From Anaerosporobacter sp031551385 (GTDB lineage: Bacteria; Bacillota; Clostridia; Lachnospirales; Lachnospiraceae), in assembly GCF_031551385.1 (NCBI RefSeq), contig NZ_JAVBNS010000016.1, forward strand, positions 1 through 64,000: DNA of 64,000 nt. Direction: 5' to 3'. Of this stretch, positions 25,688 to 33,853 are shown in pieces; the first letter of the stretch is position 1; each line of letters starts with the position of its first letter. Made by a program: the position numbers and the translations under genes. The notes beneath the pieces are model-generated. The model did not search any database. It saw nothing but the letters and a program-made list of their open reading frames with translations, and was not told the DNA's origin.

Positions 25688-26965
25688 TTAACAATAATAA
25701 TTAAAGAGCATTCCGCTGTATATAGAAGTGATATATGGATTTGGATAATGTTGCGAACCATAATTAGGATAAGTACATATCTTTTGGTCAAGATAATCCA
25801 TAGGGTTAATTGTAACTTGGTTCGTCTGATCAAGCAAATCAGCGGTTATCTTATCTGGGTTAGTGAATAAATCTTTAATGGTGCCATCTGTCGCCGCTTG
25901 TAAAGCAATGAAGGAATCTAAGGACAACTCGCCAGATTCTTCGCGCGTAATGCCACAAGATTCTAAATCGTTTGCATAGTGATATGCAATGGAATCTAAT
26001 TCGTAGATTAATTTGTTCGCGCGGCGTTGGTCAGAAGAATGATTACTAGCCAATGAAAGCAAATGGTTATAGCTATCAGTTATCGTTTCTAACTCTTTAA
26101 CAATCTTATCTGAATTAGGAGCATAAGAAATATGTACAGGGGAATCGGTAGTCGCATGCAAGGAAACGGTTAAAGATTTGTTAAACGTAAATTGATTCGA
26201 TAGAGATTCCTTTGTTTTTCCGTTGATTTGGAATTTGGCACTTGTTGAAGGGCTATTAATCTGATTTAAATTAAAGTATTCAACAATACCACGTCCGCCG
26301 ACATAGACATCGTCTTGAAGCGTGAATATAGGTGATCCAGAATTACCAGTAGATTCTGATTCAAGAACCATTCTAAGTTGTTTGGAATCAGGGTTAGTAT
26401 ATTTGAAAGCATGAATACCAATTTGAGAATTGTTAATCTGCTTGCACAACTGCTCGATGGTATCTTTATGTGTTGATCCAGAAGCAATTGTATGACGAAA
26501 GTCATAAGTACTATCTTCAACATCAATAGAGAACTGATAAGTCCCTGATTGTAACTGCTGTGTATTAGGACGAAACTCATTGGATACATTTTGCTGTGGA
26601 GTAGCTAAACGAAGAACTTGAATATCAAAATCTGTTGGTAGTGTAGGTTCATTACTACTAACAATAGTTGAGGAAACAGCTTTTTCATTAGAAGAGACAG
26701 CTTTCTTTTCATTAAATATAGAATTATCATCGTTATTAGAGAAGTTATCTAGTAACGTATGTAAAGACATAGCAGCATCTTTTACATTCAAAGCGTAAGT
26801 TTGACGCTCAAGGGATATATCTAATAAATATAAGGGGGACTGCTTACTAATACGTACAATATTATTGTAAATCTTTTTTAATTCACTCGTCTTATGAGAT
26901 GTATAACGTATAGGTCTTTGAGATTCGTAATTTGTGGCTAAATAGTTGTATGTAGATGTTATCAT
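25688..26965 (-). CDS. Flagellar hook-associated protein 2 (FliD)-like protein
   Basis: In this 425-residue protein the middle and C-terminal parts look like FliD: SGTYQFSIDVEDSTYDF, TIEQLCKQINNS, LRMVLESESTGN, and a terminal helix ending YSGMLFNYYC. The N-terminus differs from classical FliD and carries a Ser/Asn-rich linker (about residues 75-110). FliD caps the flagellar filament. It is a lone gene with no flagellar neighbours in the window, so a diverged or secondary cap-like role is possible. CAAAAGGAGGTGA-type ribosome site upstream. Confidence 0.5.
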   Translation of the reverse strand: MITSTYNYLATNYESQRPIRYTSHKTSELKKIYNNIVRISKQSPLYLLDISLERQTYALNVKDAAMSLHTLLDNFSNNDDNSIFNEKKAVSSNEKAVSSTIVSSNEPTLPTDFDIQVLRLATPQQNVSNEFRPNTQQLQSGTYQFSIDVEDSTYDFRHTIASGSTHKDTIEQLCKQINNSQIGIHAFKYTNPDSKQLRMVLESESTGNSGSPIFTLQDDVYVGGRGIVEYFNLNQINSPSTSAKFQINGKTKESLSNQFTFNKSLTVSLHATTDSPVHISYAPNSDKIVKELETITDSYNHLLSLASNHSSDQRRANKLIYELDSIAYHYANDLESCGITREESGELSLDSFIALQAATDGTIKDLFTNPDKITADLLDQTNQVTINPMDYLDQKICTYPNYGSQHYPNPYITSIYSGMLFNYYC

Positions 26966-27116
26966 GAACAGTCACCTCCTTTTAAAATAAAATTTATATT
27001 TGAGTATATAGCTCCATTATAATATGAAGTTCTCGAAATGTCGATAGCATAATGGTAGAAAATTGGAATAAAAGCAGTGTTAACAATAAGAAATTATACC
27101 TATATTGAAAAAAATG

Positions 27117-27145
27117 TTGACGGAATGATTCGTTTATGATATATT
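27117..27145 (+). promoter_or_regulatory. Vegetative promoter for rpmG-secE-nusG
   Basis: TTGACG (27117-27122) and TATATT (27140-27145), spacing 17. Followed by a GAGGTCTTTTTTTT tract and the rpmG start 119 bases later. Confidence 0.65.
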
Positions 27146-27263
27146 ATACTAGCGATGGAAGAGGTCTTTTTTTTATGCCTAAAAACTGATATTCGTAGTA
27201 ATCTATATCAGATTATAATACGAACCAATCACAAGAAAACGAAATTTAGCGGAGGTGGAAGTC

Positions 27264-27413
27264 GTGCGCGTAAAAATCACATTGGCATGTACAGAATGTA
27301 AACAACGTAACTATAACATGACAAAGGATAAGAAAACACATCCTGACAGAATGGAAACAAAGAAATATTGTAGATTCTGTAAATCACACACATTACACAA
27401 AGAAACAAAATAA
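27264..27413 (+). CDS. rpmG: Ribosomal protein L33 (zinc-binding form)
   Basis: This short 49-residue gene starts at GTG with GGAGGTGG about 7 bases upstream. The sequence MRVKITLACTEC...RNYNMTKDKK...KYCRFCKSHTLHKETK has the two CxxC pairs of the zinc (C+) form of L33. It is in the standard position just before secE. Confidence 0.95.
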   Translation: MRVKITLACTECKQRNYNMTKDKKTHPDRMETKKYCRFCKSHTLHKETK

Positions 27414-27478
27414 TTATGTCTAATTATCCGTTACATGCAAAGTAATGTACTTTGTATTGCAGAAAGGAAAGTGAACAC

Positions 27479-27694
27479 ATGGGAGATACTGCAAACAATA
27501 CAGAAAATGCTCCAAAGAAAAGTTTCTTTAAAGGCGTAAAATCTGAATTCAATAAGATTATATGGCCAGACAAACAAACACTTGCAAAACAATCTGCAGC
27601 AGTAGTGGCTATTTCAGTAGCACTAGGAGTAGTTATCGCTATAGTAGACATAGGAGTTGTATATGGCATCGAGCAGATTCTTAAAATAGGATAA
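27479..27694 (+). CDS. secE: Preprotein translocase subunit SecE
   Basis: This 71-residue protein has a single C-terminal membrane helix (AVVAISVALGVVIAIVDIGVVYGI) preceded by the amphipathic FFKGVKSEFNKIIWPDKQTLAKQ, the conserved SecE cytosolic segment. Essential partner of SecY. AAGGAAAGTG precedes ATG 27479. Located between rpmG and nusG as in most Firmicutes. Confidence 0.95.
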   Translation: MGDTANNTENAPKKSFFKGVKSEFNKIIWPDKQTLAKQSAAVVAISVALGVVIAIVDIGVVYGIEQILKIG

Positions 27695-27705
27695 AGGGTG
27701 AGTGT

Positions 27706-28224
27706 ATGTCAGAAACGAATTGGTATGTTGTTCATACTTATTCAGGGTATGAGAACAAGGTAAAAGCCAACATTGAAAAAACAATCGAAAACAGAAATCT
27801 TGAAGACCAAATACTTGAAGTTTCCGTTCCTATGCAAGAAGTAACAGAAGTTAAGAATGGTGTGAAGAAACAAGTTCAAAAGAAAATGTTCCCTGGTTAT
27901 GTTCTTCTTAATATGGAGATGAATGATGACACTTGGTATGTAGTTCGTAATACTAGAGGGGTAACAGGATTTGTTGGACCAGGATCGAAACCAGTTCCTT
28001 TAACGGAAGCAGAAATGCTTACTATGGGAATTAAGAATTCTGACGAAATTATGATCGACCTTGAACTTGGTGATGCTGTAGAAGTAACATCAGGCGTATG
28101 GGAAGGAACGACAGGAATTATTAAGTCAATTAATAGTCATAAGCAAATTATCACAATTAATGTTGATATGTTTGGTAGAGAGACACCTGTTGAGATTAGC
28201 TTTACAGAAATTAAGAAAATGTAA
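27706..28224 (+). CDS. nusG: Transcription termination/antitermination protein NusG
   Basis: This 172-residue protein has an NGN domain (WYVVHTYSGYENKVKANIE, MFPGYVLLNM) and a C-terminal KOW domain (LGDAVEVTSGVWEGTTGIIKSIN). Binds RNA polymerase and modulates pausing, termination and coupling. It follows secE by 11 bases. Confidence 0.97.
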   Translation: MSETNWYVVHTYSGYENKVKANIEKTIENRNLEDQILEVSVPMQEVTEVKNGVKKQVQKKMFPGYVLLNMEMNDDTWYVVRNTRGVTGFVGPGSKPVPLTEAEMLTMGIKNSDEIMIDLELGDAVEVTSGVWEGTTGIIKSINSHKQIITINVDMFGRETPVEISFTEIKKM

Positions 28225-28260
28225 ATGAAGCAATAATTGGATTGCAATTATTGCCAGATA

Positions 28261-28288
28261 GTGGGAGGGGTATTCCCGCGAACACCAC
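28261..28288 (+). promoter_or_regulatory. Leader hairpin before rplK
   Basis: A GTGGGAGGGG ... CACCAC segment can fold into a stem. A closely similar GTGGGAGGG ... TACCAC block lies before rplA at 28882-28910. Probably an autoregulatory or translation-control structure of the L11-L1 operon; the binding protein is inferred. Confidence 0.45.
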
Positions 28289-28310
28289 ATTATTCAGGAG
28301 GTATGCTATA

Positions 28311-28736
28311 ATGGCAAAGAAAGTTTCAGGATATATTAAATTACAAATCCCTGCTGGAAAGGCTACGCCAGCTCCACCAGTTGGTCCAGCTCTTGGTCAG
28401 CACGGAGTAAATATCGTACAGTTTACGAAAGAGTTCAATGCAAAAACTGCAAATCAAGATGGAATGATTATTCCAGTAGTAATTACAGTATATGCAGATA
28501 GAAGTTTTAGCTTCATCACTAAGACTCCTCCAGCAGCAGTATTATTAAAGAAAGCTTGTAACCTTAAATCAGGTTCAGGAGTTCCTAATAAAACTAAAGT
28601 TGCTACAATTACAAAAGCAGAAGTACAAAAAATTGCAGAACTTAAAATGCCTGACTTAACAGCAGCTACTTTAGATGCAGCAATCAGCATGATTACAGGA
28701 ACTGCAAAGAGTATGGGTATTACTGTAGTTGACTAA
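28311..28736 (+). CDS. rplK: Ribosomal protein L11
   Basis: This 141-residue protein has the N-terminal KLQIPAGKATPAPPVGPALGQHGVNIVQF (stalk base and thiostrepton-site proline helix) and C-terminal rRNA-binding domain. CAGGAGG precedes ATG 28311; a longer in-frame frame upstream runs through the leader hairpin and is not used. Confidence 0.97.
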   Translation: MAKKVSGYIKLQIPAGKATPAPPVGPALGQHGVNIVQFTKEFNAKTANQDGMIIPVVITVYADRSFSFITKTPPAAVLLKKACNLKSGSGVPNKTKVATITKAEVQKIAELKMPDLTAATLDAAISMITGTAKSMGITVVD

Positions 28737-28925
28737 TTATAGATTATAAATATTATGACATTGCGTCATGATAGTTGTTATATAATGTCGTACAAGTTTG
28801 TATGTCAACAACTACTTTTAAGAAACCATTAACCGATGTTTTTAAGCAATAAAAAGATTTCATACGGCAAAGATTTATAACGTGGGAGGGTTAACTCCCG
28901 ATACTACCACTAGGAGGTTAATAGA
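28737..28925 (+). promoter_or_regulatory. rplK-rplA spacer with second leader hairpin
   Basis: This 189-base spacer is longer than usual between L11 and L1. At 28882-28910 it carries GTGGGAGGG ... ACTCCC ... TACCAC, related to the structure before rplK. TAGGAGG follows at 28911-28917. Confidence 0.45.
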
Positions 28926-29618
28926 ATGAAAAAAGGTAAGAAATATGCAGAAGCTGCAAAGCTCATCGACAGAGCTACAGTATATGAAACAGCAGAAGCA
29001 ATTGATTTAGTAAAGAAAACAGCTGTTGCTAAATTTGATGAAACAGTAGAAGCTCATATCAGACTTGGTGTTGACGGACGTCACGCTGACCAACAAGTTC
29101 GTGGTGCGGTTGTATTACCTCACGGAACTGGAAAAACAGTTAAAGTTCTTGTATTTGCTAAAGGCGATAAAGTGAACGAAGCAGAAGCAGCAGGAGCAGA
29201 TTTCGTTGGTGGAGATGAATTAGTACCAAAAATCCAAAACGAAGGTTGGTTAGATTTCGACGTTGTTGTTGCTACTCCTGATATGATGGGTGTAGTTGGT
29301 CGTCTTGGCCGTGTACTTGGACCAAAAGGTTTAATGCCTAACCCTAAAGCTGGAACTGTTACAATGGATGTTGCAAAAGCTGTTGCCGATATTAAAGCAG
29401 GTAAGATTGAATACAGACTTGATAAGACAAACATTATCCACGTGCCAGTGGGAAAAGCTTCTTTTACAGAAGAACAATTAGCGGACAACTTCCAAACGCT
29501 TATGGGTGCAATTATCAAAGCTAAACCAGCAGCTGCAAAAGGACAATACTTGAAGAGTGTTACACTTACTTCAACTATGGGACCTGGTGTTAAATTAAAT
29601 ACTGCTAAGTTAGTATAA
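28926..29618 (+). CDS. rplA: Ribosomal protein L1
   Basis: This 230-residue protein shows the L1 signature KIEYRLDKTNIIHVPVGK, together with GRLGRVLGPKGLMPNPKAGTVT and a typical MKKGKKYAEAAKLIDR start. Forms the ribosomal L1 stalk and, in other bacteria, represses its own mRNA. Followed by a strong terminator. Confidence 0.97.
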   Translation: MKKGKKYAEAAKLIDRATVYETAEAIDLVKKTAVAKFDETVEAHIRLGVDGRHADQQVRGAVVLPHGTGKTVKVLVFAKGDKVNEAEAAGADFVGGDELVPKIQNEGWLDFDVVVATPDMMGVVGRLGRVLGPKGLMPNPKAGTVTMDVAKAVADIKAGKIEYRLDKTNIIHVPVGKASFTEEQLADNFQTLMGAIIKAKPAAAKGQYLKSVTLTSTMGPGVKLNTAKLV

Positions 29619-29636
29619 TAATTGCCATAGAGAAAG

Positions 29637-29676
29637 AACCATTACATTGCGATTTGTCGTAGTGTAGTGGTTTTTT
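29637..29676 (+). terminator. Intrinsic terminator of the L11-L1 operon
   Basis: AACCATTACATTGCG pairs with CGTAGTGTAGTGGTT, followed by TTTTTT. Confidence 0.85.
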
Positions 29677-29829
29677 GTTACTATTCAGCCATGCGGATAT
29701 GCAACGACATATTCCGTAGAAAGCTTGCTTGCGGAGGAATATGTTGTTGCATATCCATACGGCGTTTAACCGCAGCGAGATGTAGCGTAGCGAAATCGAG
29801 CTGGCATGGCATTTAAGCTGAACTGTAAC
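29677..29829 (+). repeat. 153-bp palindromic element containing repeat copy A2
   Basis: Outer inverted ends are GTTACTATTCAGC and GCTGAACTGTAAC. An internal hairpin pairs GGATATGCAACGACATATTCC-side sequence (29697-29717) with its complement at 29733-29756. Positions 29746-29829 are the 84-bp repeat shared with 9184-9267. It lies between the rplA terminator and the rplJ promoter. Confidence 0.75.
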
Positions 29830-29858
29830 GGTTTTTTAAATAAAAATAAAGAAAAATG

Positions 29859-29887
29859 TTGACATAGCACAGAAAATTTGTTACTAT
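29859..29887 (+). promoter_or_regulatory. Promoter of rplJL
   Basis: TTGACA (29859-29864) and TACTAT (29882-29887), spacing 17. Confidence 0.75.
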
Positions 29888-29910
29888 GAATAAGGTTCGT
29901 GAAACGAATT

Positions 29911-30027
29911 AGAACTGCCGAAGACAGTAGGTGCCGTAAGGCATAAGGAGAAAACGCCTACCGAGGAATATAAGAAAATCATATGATGACTTATAAAACC
30001 TCTCTGTCTTTGATAGAGAGGTTTCTT
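29911..30027 (+). ncRNA. Ribosomal protein L10 leader with attenuator
   Basis: The 5' leader of rplJ matches the L10 leader class. It has CTGCCGAAGACAG, the GTAGG..../CGCCTAC stem containing the L10(L12)4 kink-turn-type site (29911-29965), then an intrinsic terminator AACCTCTCT/AGAGAGGTT with TTTCTT (29997-30027). L10-L12 binding is known in this class to reduce rplJL expression. Confidence 0.8.
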
Positions 30028-30128
30028 GACAATATAGACATACTTGTATGTTTGTTTGTCTTTACGGCGGTGCCTTGAAGAGTTAGATTTCTAATCCTTC
30101 ATCAAATCTATAAGGAGGTACGCAAACA

Positions 30129-30623
30129 ATGGCAAAGGTAGAAATTAAACAACCTATCGTTGACGAAATCAAAGGATATGTAGCTGATGCGAAATCAGTA
30201 GTATTAGTTGATTATCGTGGATTAACTGTTGATGAAGACACAGCTCTTCGTAAACAATTAAGAGAAGCTGGTGTAGTATACAAAGTATACAAAAACACTA
30301 TGTTAAGCAGAGCTTTTGAAGGAACAGACTTCGCTCAATTAGCTCCACATTTAGAAGGACCTACAGCAATTGCATTCGGACTTGAAGATGCAACAGCTCC
30401 AGCTAGAATTCTTAACAATGTAGCTAAAACAGCTCCAGCTCTTGAATTCAAAGGTGGTGTAGTTGACGGAACTTACTATGATGCTGAAGGTGTTAAGCTT
30501 ATCGCAAACATTCCATCGAAAGAAGTTCTTATTTCCAAATTACTTGGAAGCTTACAATCACCAATTACAAACTTCGCTCGTGTTATCAAGCAAATTGCTG
30601 AAAAGAACGGAGAAGTTGCTTAA
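30129..30623 (+). CDS. rplJ: Ribosomal protein L10
   Basis: This 164-residue protein has KSVVLVDYRGLTVDEDTALRKQLREAG and VYKNTMLSRAFEGT in the rRNA-binding part, and a C-terminal helix that anchors L7/L12 dimers. AAGGAGG precedes ATG. Expression is expected to be controlled by the leader immediately upstream. Confidence 0.97.
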   Translation: MAKVEIKQPIVDEIKGYVADAKSVVLVDYRGLTVDEDTALRKQLREAGVVYKVYKNTMLSRAFEGTDFAQLAPHLEGPTAIAFGLEDATAPARILNNVAKTAPALEFKGGVVDGTYYDAEGVKLIANIPSKEVLISKLLGSLQSPITNFARVIKQIAEKNGEVA

Positions 30624-30708
30624 TCTGTACACTAAGGTACAAGACAAGCTAGTGGCATAAAGCCAAGAAAAAATTATAATAAACAATTAATTATCGGAGG
30701 TAAATAAA

Positions 30709-31074
30709 ATGACAACTCAAGAATTTATCGAAGCTATCAAAAGCTTATCAGTATTAGAATTAAACGATTTAGTAAAAGCATGTGAAGAAGAATTTGGTGT
30801 ATCAGCAGCAGCAGGTGTTGTAGTAGCAGGACCAGCAGCAGGTGGAGACGCAGCTGAAGAACAAACAGAATTCAACGTAGAATTAACTGAATGTGGACCA
30901 AACAAAGTTAAAGTTATCAAAGTAGTTCGTGAATTAACTGGCTTAGGCTTAAAAGAAGCTAAAGAAGTAGTTGACGGAGCTCCTAAAATGGTTAAAGAAG
31001 GCGCAACTAAAGAAGAAGCTGATGATATCAAAGCTAAACTTGAAGCTGAAGGCGCTAAAGTTACTCTTAAATAA
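30709..31074 (+). CDS. rplL: Ribosomal protein L7/L12
   Basis: This 121-residue protein has an N-terminal dimerisation domain (TQEFIEAIKSLSVLELNDLVKACEEEFGVSA), an Ala/Gly hinge and a C-terminal factor-binding domain (KVIKVVRELTGLGLKEAKEVVDGAPK). rpoB does not follow as it does in most Firmicutes; a terminator and a carbohydrate block intervene. Confidence 0.98.
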   Translation: MTTQEFIEAIKSLSVLELNDLVKACEEEFGVSAAAGVVVAGPAAGGDAAEEQTEFNVELTECGPNKVKVIKVVRELTGLGLKEAKEVVDGAPKMVKEGATKEEADDIKAKLEAEGAKVTLK

Positions 31075-31099
31075 TTTAGCGTATCAAATTATAGAGATG

Positions 31100-31132
31100 A
31101 AAAAAGAGTCATGTGTAAACATGGCTCTTTTT
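31100..31132 (+). terminator. Intrinsic terminator after rplL
   Basis: AAAAAGAGTCATG / CATGGCTCTTTTT stem-loop; it can work in both directions. Confidence 0.85.
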
Positions 31133-31191
31133 GTGTAATAATGGAGACGAATAAATAAAAAAGTTCAATGGGAAAAGGGTTGTTAAAATGG

Positions 31192-32412
31192 TTATAACTT
31201 TTGGTAACGTCGTTTCCAAATGAGAATTGCGAAAAGACCTAGAATAGATAGAATAGCAAAAAACAAATATATTCCTGAGAATCCGAAATGTTCTTTTGCA
31301 TATCCGGTTGAGAGCCCTCCTGCAACGGCACCCATATACACAAGAAAGTTCAGTAGTCCGGAAATCTGTGCGGATTTTTGGAATTTCACAAATGTAGTTG
31401 GGATATACACAGTGAGGATGGCGTTTGCTCCGCAGATTACTGCCATAAGTAAACTTAATAAAACTATAGTTGGCCAAAACATTTCACCTGTTTTAGAAAG
31501 TCCTAAGGAAAATAGAAAAGCAAGAGCGAAAATCAAGAAGAGGGGAGCGAATACATCGTTCTTGAATTTTTTGATTAACCATCCGGTAAACATGATTCCT
31601 ACTGTTCCGAGAAGAGGAATGAGGACAAAGAGTAAAGAAACTACGTTTTCGCCCATTGCCTTGCTGGTTTCGCTAAGAATGCTAGGACCGAAAAGACTGA
31701 TGCTTTCTTTGATTAAGCCTTGCACAATAGCTGCAATTCCTATGAAGATAAGACCATATGTTACGATTAAGCGAGAGATGGGAGTTGCTTTCGCAAAATC
31801 TGTAGACGCTGTAGAGTCTCTTGCTAGTTCCACTTTTTCTTCTTCATCCGGTGCAACAACTAAGAACTTTTTCCAAATAAATAAAAAGCAAAATACGAGT
31901 GCTGCTGGAATATAAAAGGCAAGCCGCCAGTGAAACACATTACCTATAATTCGCAGTCCGCAAACGGCAACCATGTAACCTAAAGTGGTAGGTAGAGAAA
32001 TATAAACGGATATCATACCATACTCCTCTGTAGAAAACCAATTCATTAAGATACGGAAGGTAGAAGGCCAAATTAGAGACAAGCAAAGTCCGTTCACCCC
32101 CCACATAACTAAAACAAGTATATAACTATTTGCTGTGCCAACGACAAGGTTGGAAAGCATTGCGGCAGTCATGCCGTAAAAAATCAGTTTTTTGGGATTC
32201 GCCTTGTCAGCGAGATACCCACTTATAATCTGCCCCATGGCATAAGTCCAAAAGAAGACAGAGCCAATCAGTCCGGCTTTTGCAGGTCCTATGTGAAACT
32301 GAAACATCATCTTGTCTAGTACTGCAGACAGGTTCGATCTGCAAAAATAAACCAATGTATATAAAGTTAAGCATAAAATCAAGATAATCTTTTTTGAAGT
32401 TTTCTTTGTCAT
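31192..32412 (-). CDS. MFS transporter, organophosphate:phosphate antiporter-like
   Basis: This 406-residue protein has about twelve membrane helices. YTLVYFCRSNLSAVLDKM, SVFFWTYAMGQIISGYLADKANPK and GVNGLCLSLIWPSTFRILMNWF match the GlpT/UhpC-like (OPA) branch of the major facilitator superfamily, which exchanges phosphorylated organic solutes for phosphate. GGAG lies 6 bases before ATG 32412. It follows the PHP hydrolase gene by 47 bases on the same strand, so the pair probably imports and hydrolyses one phosphorylated compound. Substrate unknown. Confidence 0.82.
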   Translation of the reverse strand: MTKKTSKKIILILCLTLYTLVYFCRSNLSAVLDKMMFQFHIGPAKAGLIGSVFFWTYAMGQIISGYLADKANPKKLIFYGMTAAMLSNLVVGTANSYILVLVMWGVNGLCLSLIWPSTFRILMNWFSTEEYGMISVYISLPTTLGYMVAVCGLRIIGNVFHWRLAFYIPAALVFCFLFIWKKFLVVAPDEEEKVELARDSTASTDFAKATPISRLIVTYGLIFIGIAAIVQGLIKESISLFGPSILSETSKAMGENVVSLLFVLIPLLGTVGIMFTGWLIKKFKNDVFAPLFLIFALAFLFSLGLSKTGEMFWPTIVLLSLLMAVICGANAILTVYIPTTFVKFQKSAQISGLLNFLVYMGAVAGGLSTGYAKEHFGFSGIYLFFAILSILGLFAILIWKRRYQKL

Positions 32413-32459
32413 ATCATCTCCAATGAGCTGTCTGTTTTTGTAGCTCTTCAATCATAAAT

Positions 32460-33740
32460 TTACCCTCTGCCAAAATATTTATCAATCAGCTTTGCTGTTG
32501 CTCCTTGATGGGAAGCAAGAGCTTTTGCGGTCTCTGGTTTTTGGTTTACATATTCCTTCATTAATCGACCCTCTTCGTAACAAAGGTCGTCGTGGATAGG
32601 AAAATACTCCTGAAGCAAGAAATCAACATAATTCACTAACCGATAAGGTCCATAAATCCGAACTTTCTTTTCGTGGTTATATTTTTCTAACGCAACACTC
32701 TTAAATTCTTTAATTGCATTGATAATATCTGCTTTTTCATTACTTTTGGAAAGTACTACTGTCTTTCCGATTTCAAACCATTCTGATTCAATAACTCCAT
32801 GGGAATCACTGTTTCCTACTACAGGAACTGTATGTCCTTTCTCTTTCATTTCGCTGTAAAAAGCTGTCTGCATTTGATTTTCTTCTAATGTTTGTCCTCC
32901 AATTAACTCAAAAGCATCAAAAGGTTTTGTTTCAAACAAATGACAAAGGAGACGGTAATTATTATGATAGGCATATTGATCAATCCAGTGAGGATGAGGA
33001 TAAATAGCAAGCCCGTGATATTCCTTGATTTTTTGAAATGCCCATACAGAACGAACATATTCATTGATGGGAATGCCTTCTGGTATTTCGAGCTGCTGTT
33101 TTAATTCCTCTATTTCTTTGTAAAAATTATCAAGGTCTTTGTTAAAGTAATCATTTACACTTGCTTCTCCACCAAAGTTTACAATGTGAGGAACGCTTCC
33201 TGGCATATGGATTTCCTCTCCGGGAAATATTTTGAGATCAATAGGAGCATCCTTATAGCATTCGATTGCTTCTAGGGAAGGGGCGTACTGAGCGTGATCT
33301 GTAATGGTCATAAAGTCAAACCCTGCTTTCCTATAATAAGCAGCGACAAAAGCGGGAGATTCCTTTCCGTCAGAACGATTCGTATGTACGTGCAAATCGC
33401 CCATGTAGGGAGTTAGTTCGTATAAATCGGATTCTAGAGTATAAATTTTAAAAACCTCAACTCGTTCGCCGCTGGAATTGAAAATTACTAATTGCACGGG
33501 TTGTTCCATAGAAAAACAAACATTAAATTGTAGTAATCCGTTTTCTGGTTTGACTTTAAAGCGAGGGTATTCCCCGTCGTAATAGTCGATTCGTTCGTAC
33601 ATGGGAACAGGCATAATGCTATATTCTTCTGAATCGGTAAATGCTGCATGACTGCCTAAAGGTATGATGGTGATTGTGGTTTCGTGATTTATAAGAAGTA
33701 CTTTTGGGAAAATATCATAATATTCTAAAACCTGTTTCAT
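32460..33740 (-). CDS. PHP-domain metallohydrolase (CehA/McbA-like)
   Basis: This 426-residue protein has a roughly 110-residue beta-rich N-terminal domain, then a PHP domain: GDLHVHTNRSDGKE, MTITDHAQY, PGEEIHMPG, and the late VVGNSDSHGVIES. The four metal-binding motif regions are present. PHP enzymes are phosphoesterases or related hydrolases; partner gene is the OPA transporter. AAGGAG precedes the ATG. Substrate not deducible. Confidence 0.82.
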   Translation of the reverse strand: MKQVLEYYDIFPKVLLINHETTITIIPLGSHAAFTDSEEYSIMPVPMYERIDYYDGEYPRFKVKPENGLLQFNVCFSMEQPVQLVIFNSSGERVEVFKIYTLESDLYELTPYMGDLHVHTNRSDGKESPAFVAAYYRKAGFDFMTITDHAQYAPSLEAIECYKDAPIDLKIFPGEEIHMPGSVPHIVNFGGEASVNDYFNKDLDNFYKEIEELKQQLEIPEGIPINEYVRSVWAFQKIKEYHGLAIYPHPHWIDQYAYHNNYRLLCHLFETKPFDAFELIGGQTLEENQMQTAFYSEMKEKGHTVPVVGNSDSHGVIESEWFEIGKTVVLSKSNEKADIINAIKEFKSVALEKYNHEKKVRIYGPYRLVNYVDFLLQEYFPIHDDLCYEEGRLMKEYVNQKPETAKALASHQGATAKLIDKYFGRG

Positions 33741-33772
33741 GGAAGTTATCTCCTTTTGATTTTATAAAACAT

Positions 33773-33832
33773 TTTTGGATATGCAATGATGCCTTGTGGT
33801 TGAAAATATTTTGCAACATTGCATATCCAAAA
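33773..33832. repeat. Palindrome with perfect 16-bp arms between SOGP and PHP genes
   Basis: TTTTGGATATGCAATG and its exact complement CATTGCATATCCAAAA flank 28 bases. On the minus strand it lies 22 bases after the GH94 stop and upstream of the PHP gene start. The core GGATATGCAA also occurs in the repeat A element. Confidence 0.6.
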
Positions 33833-33853
33833 TTAAGTTGTTTGAACGATGAA

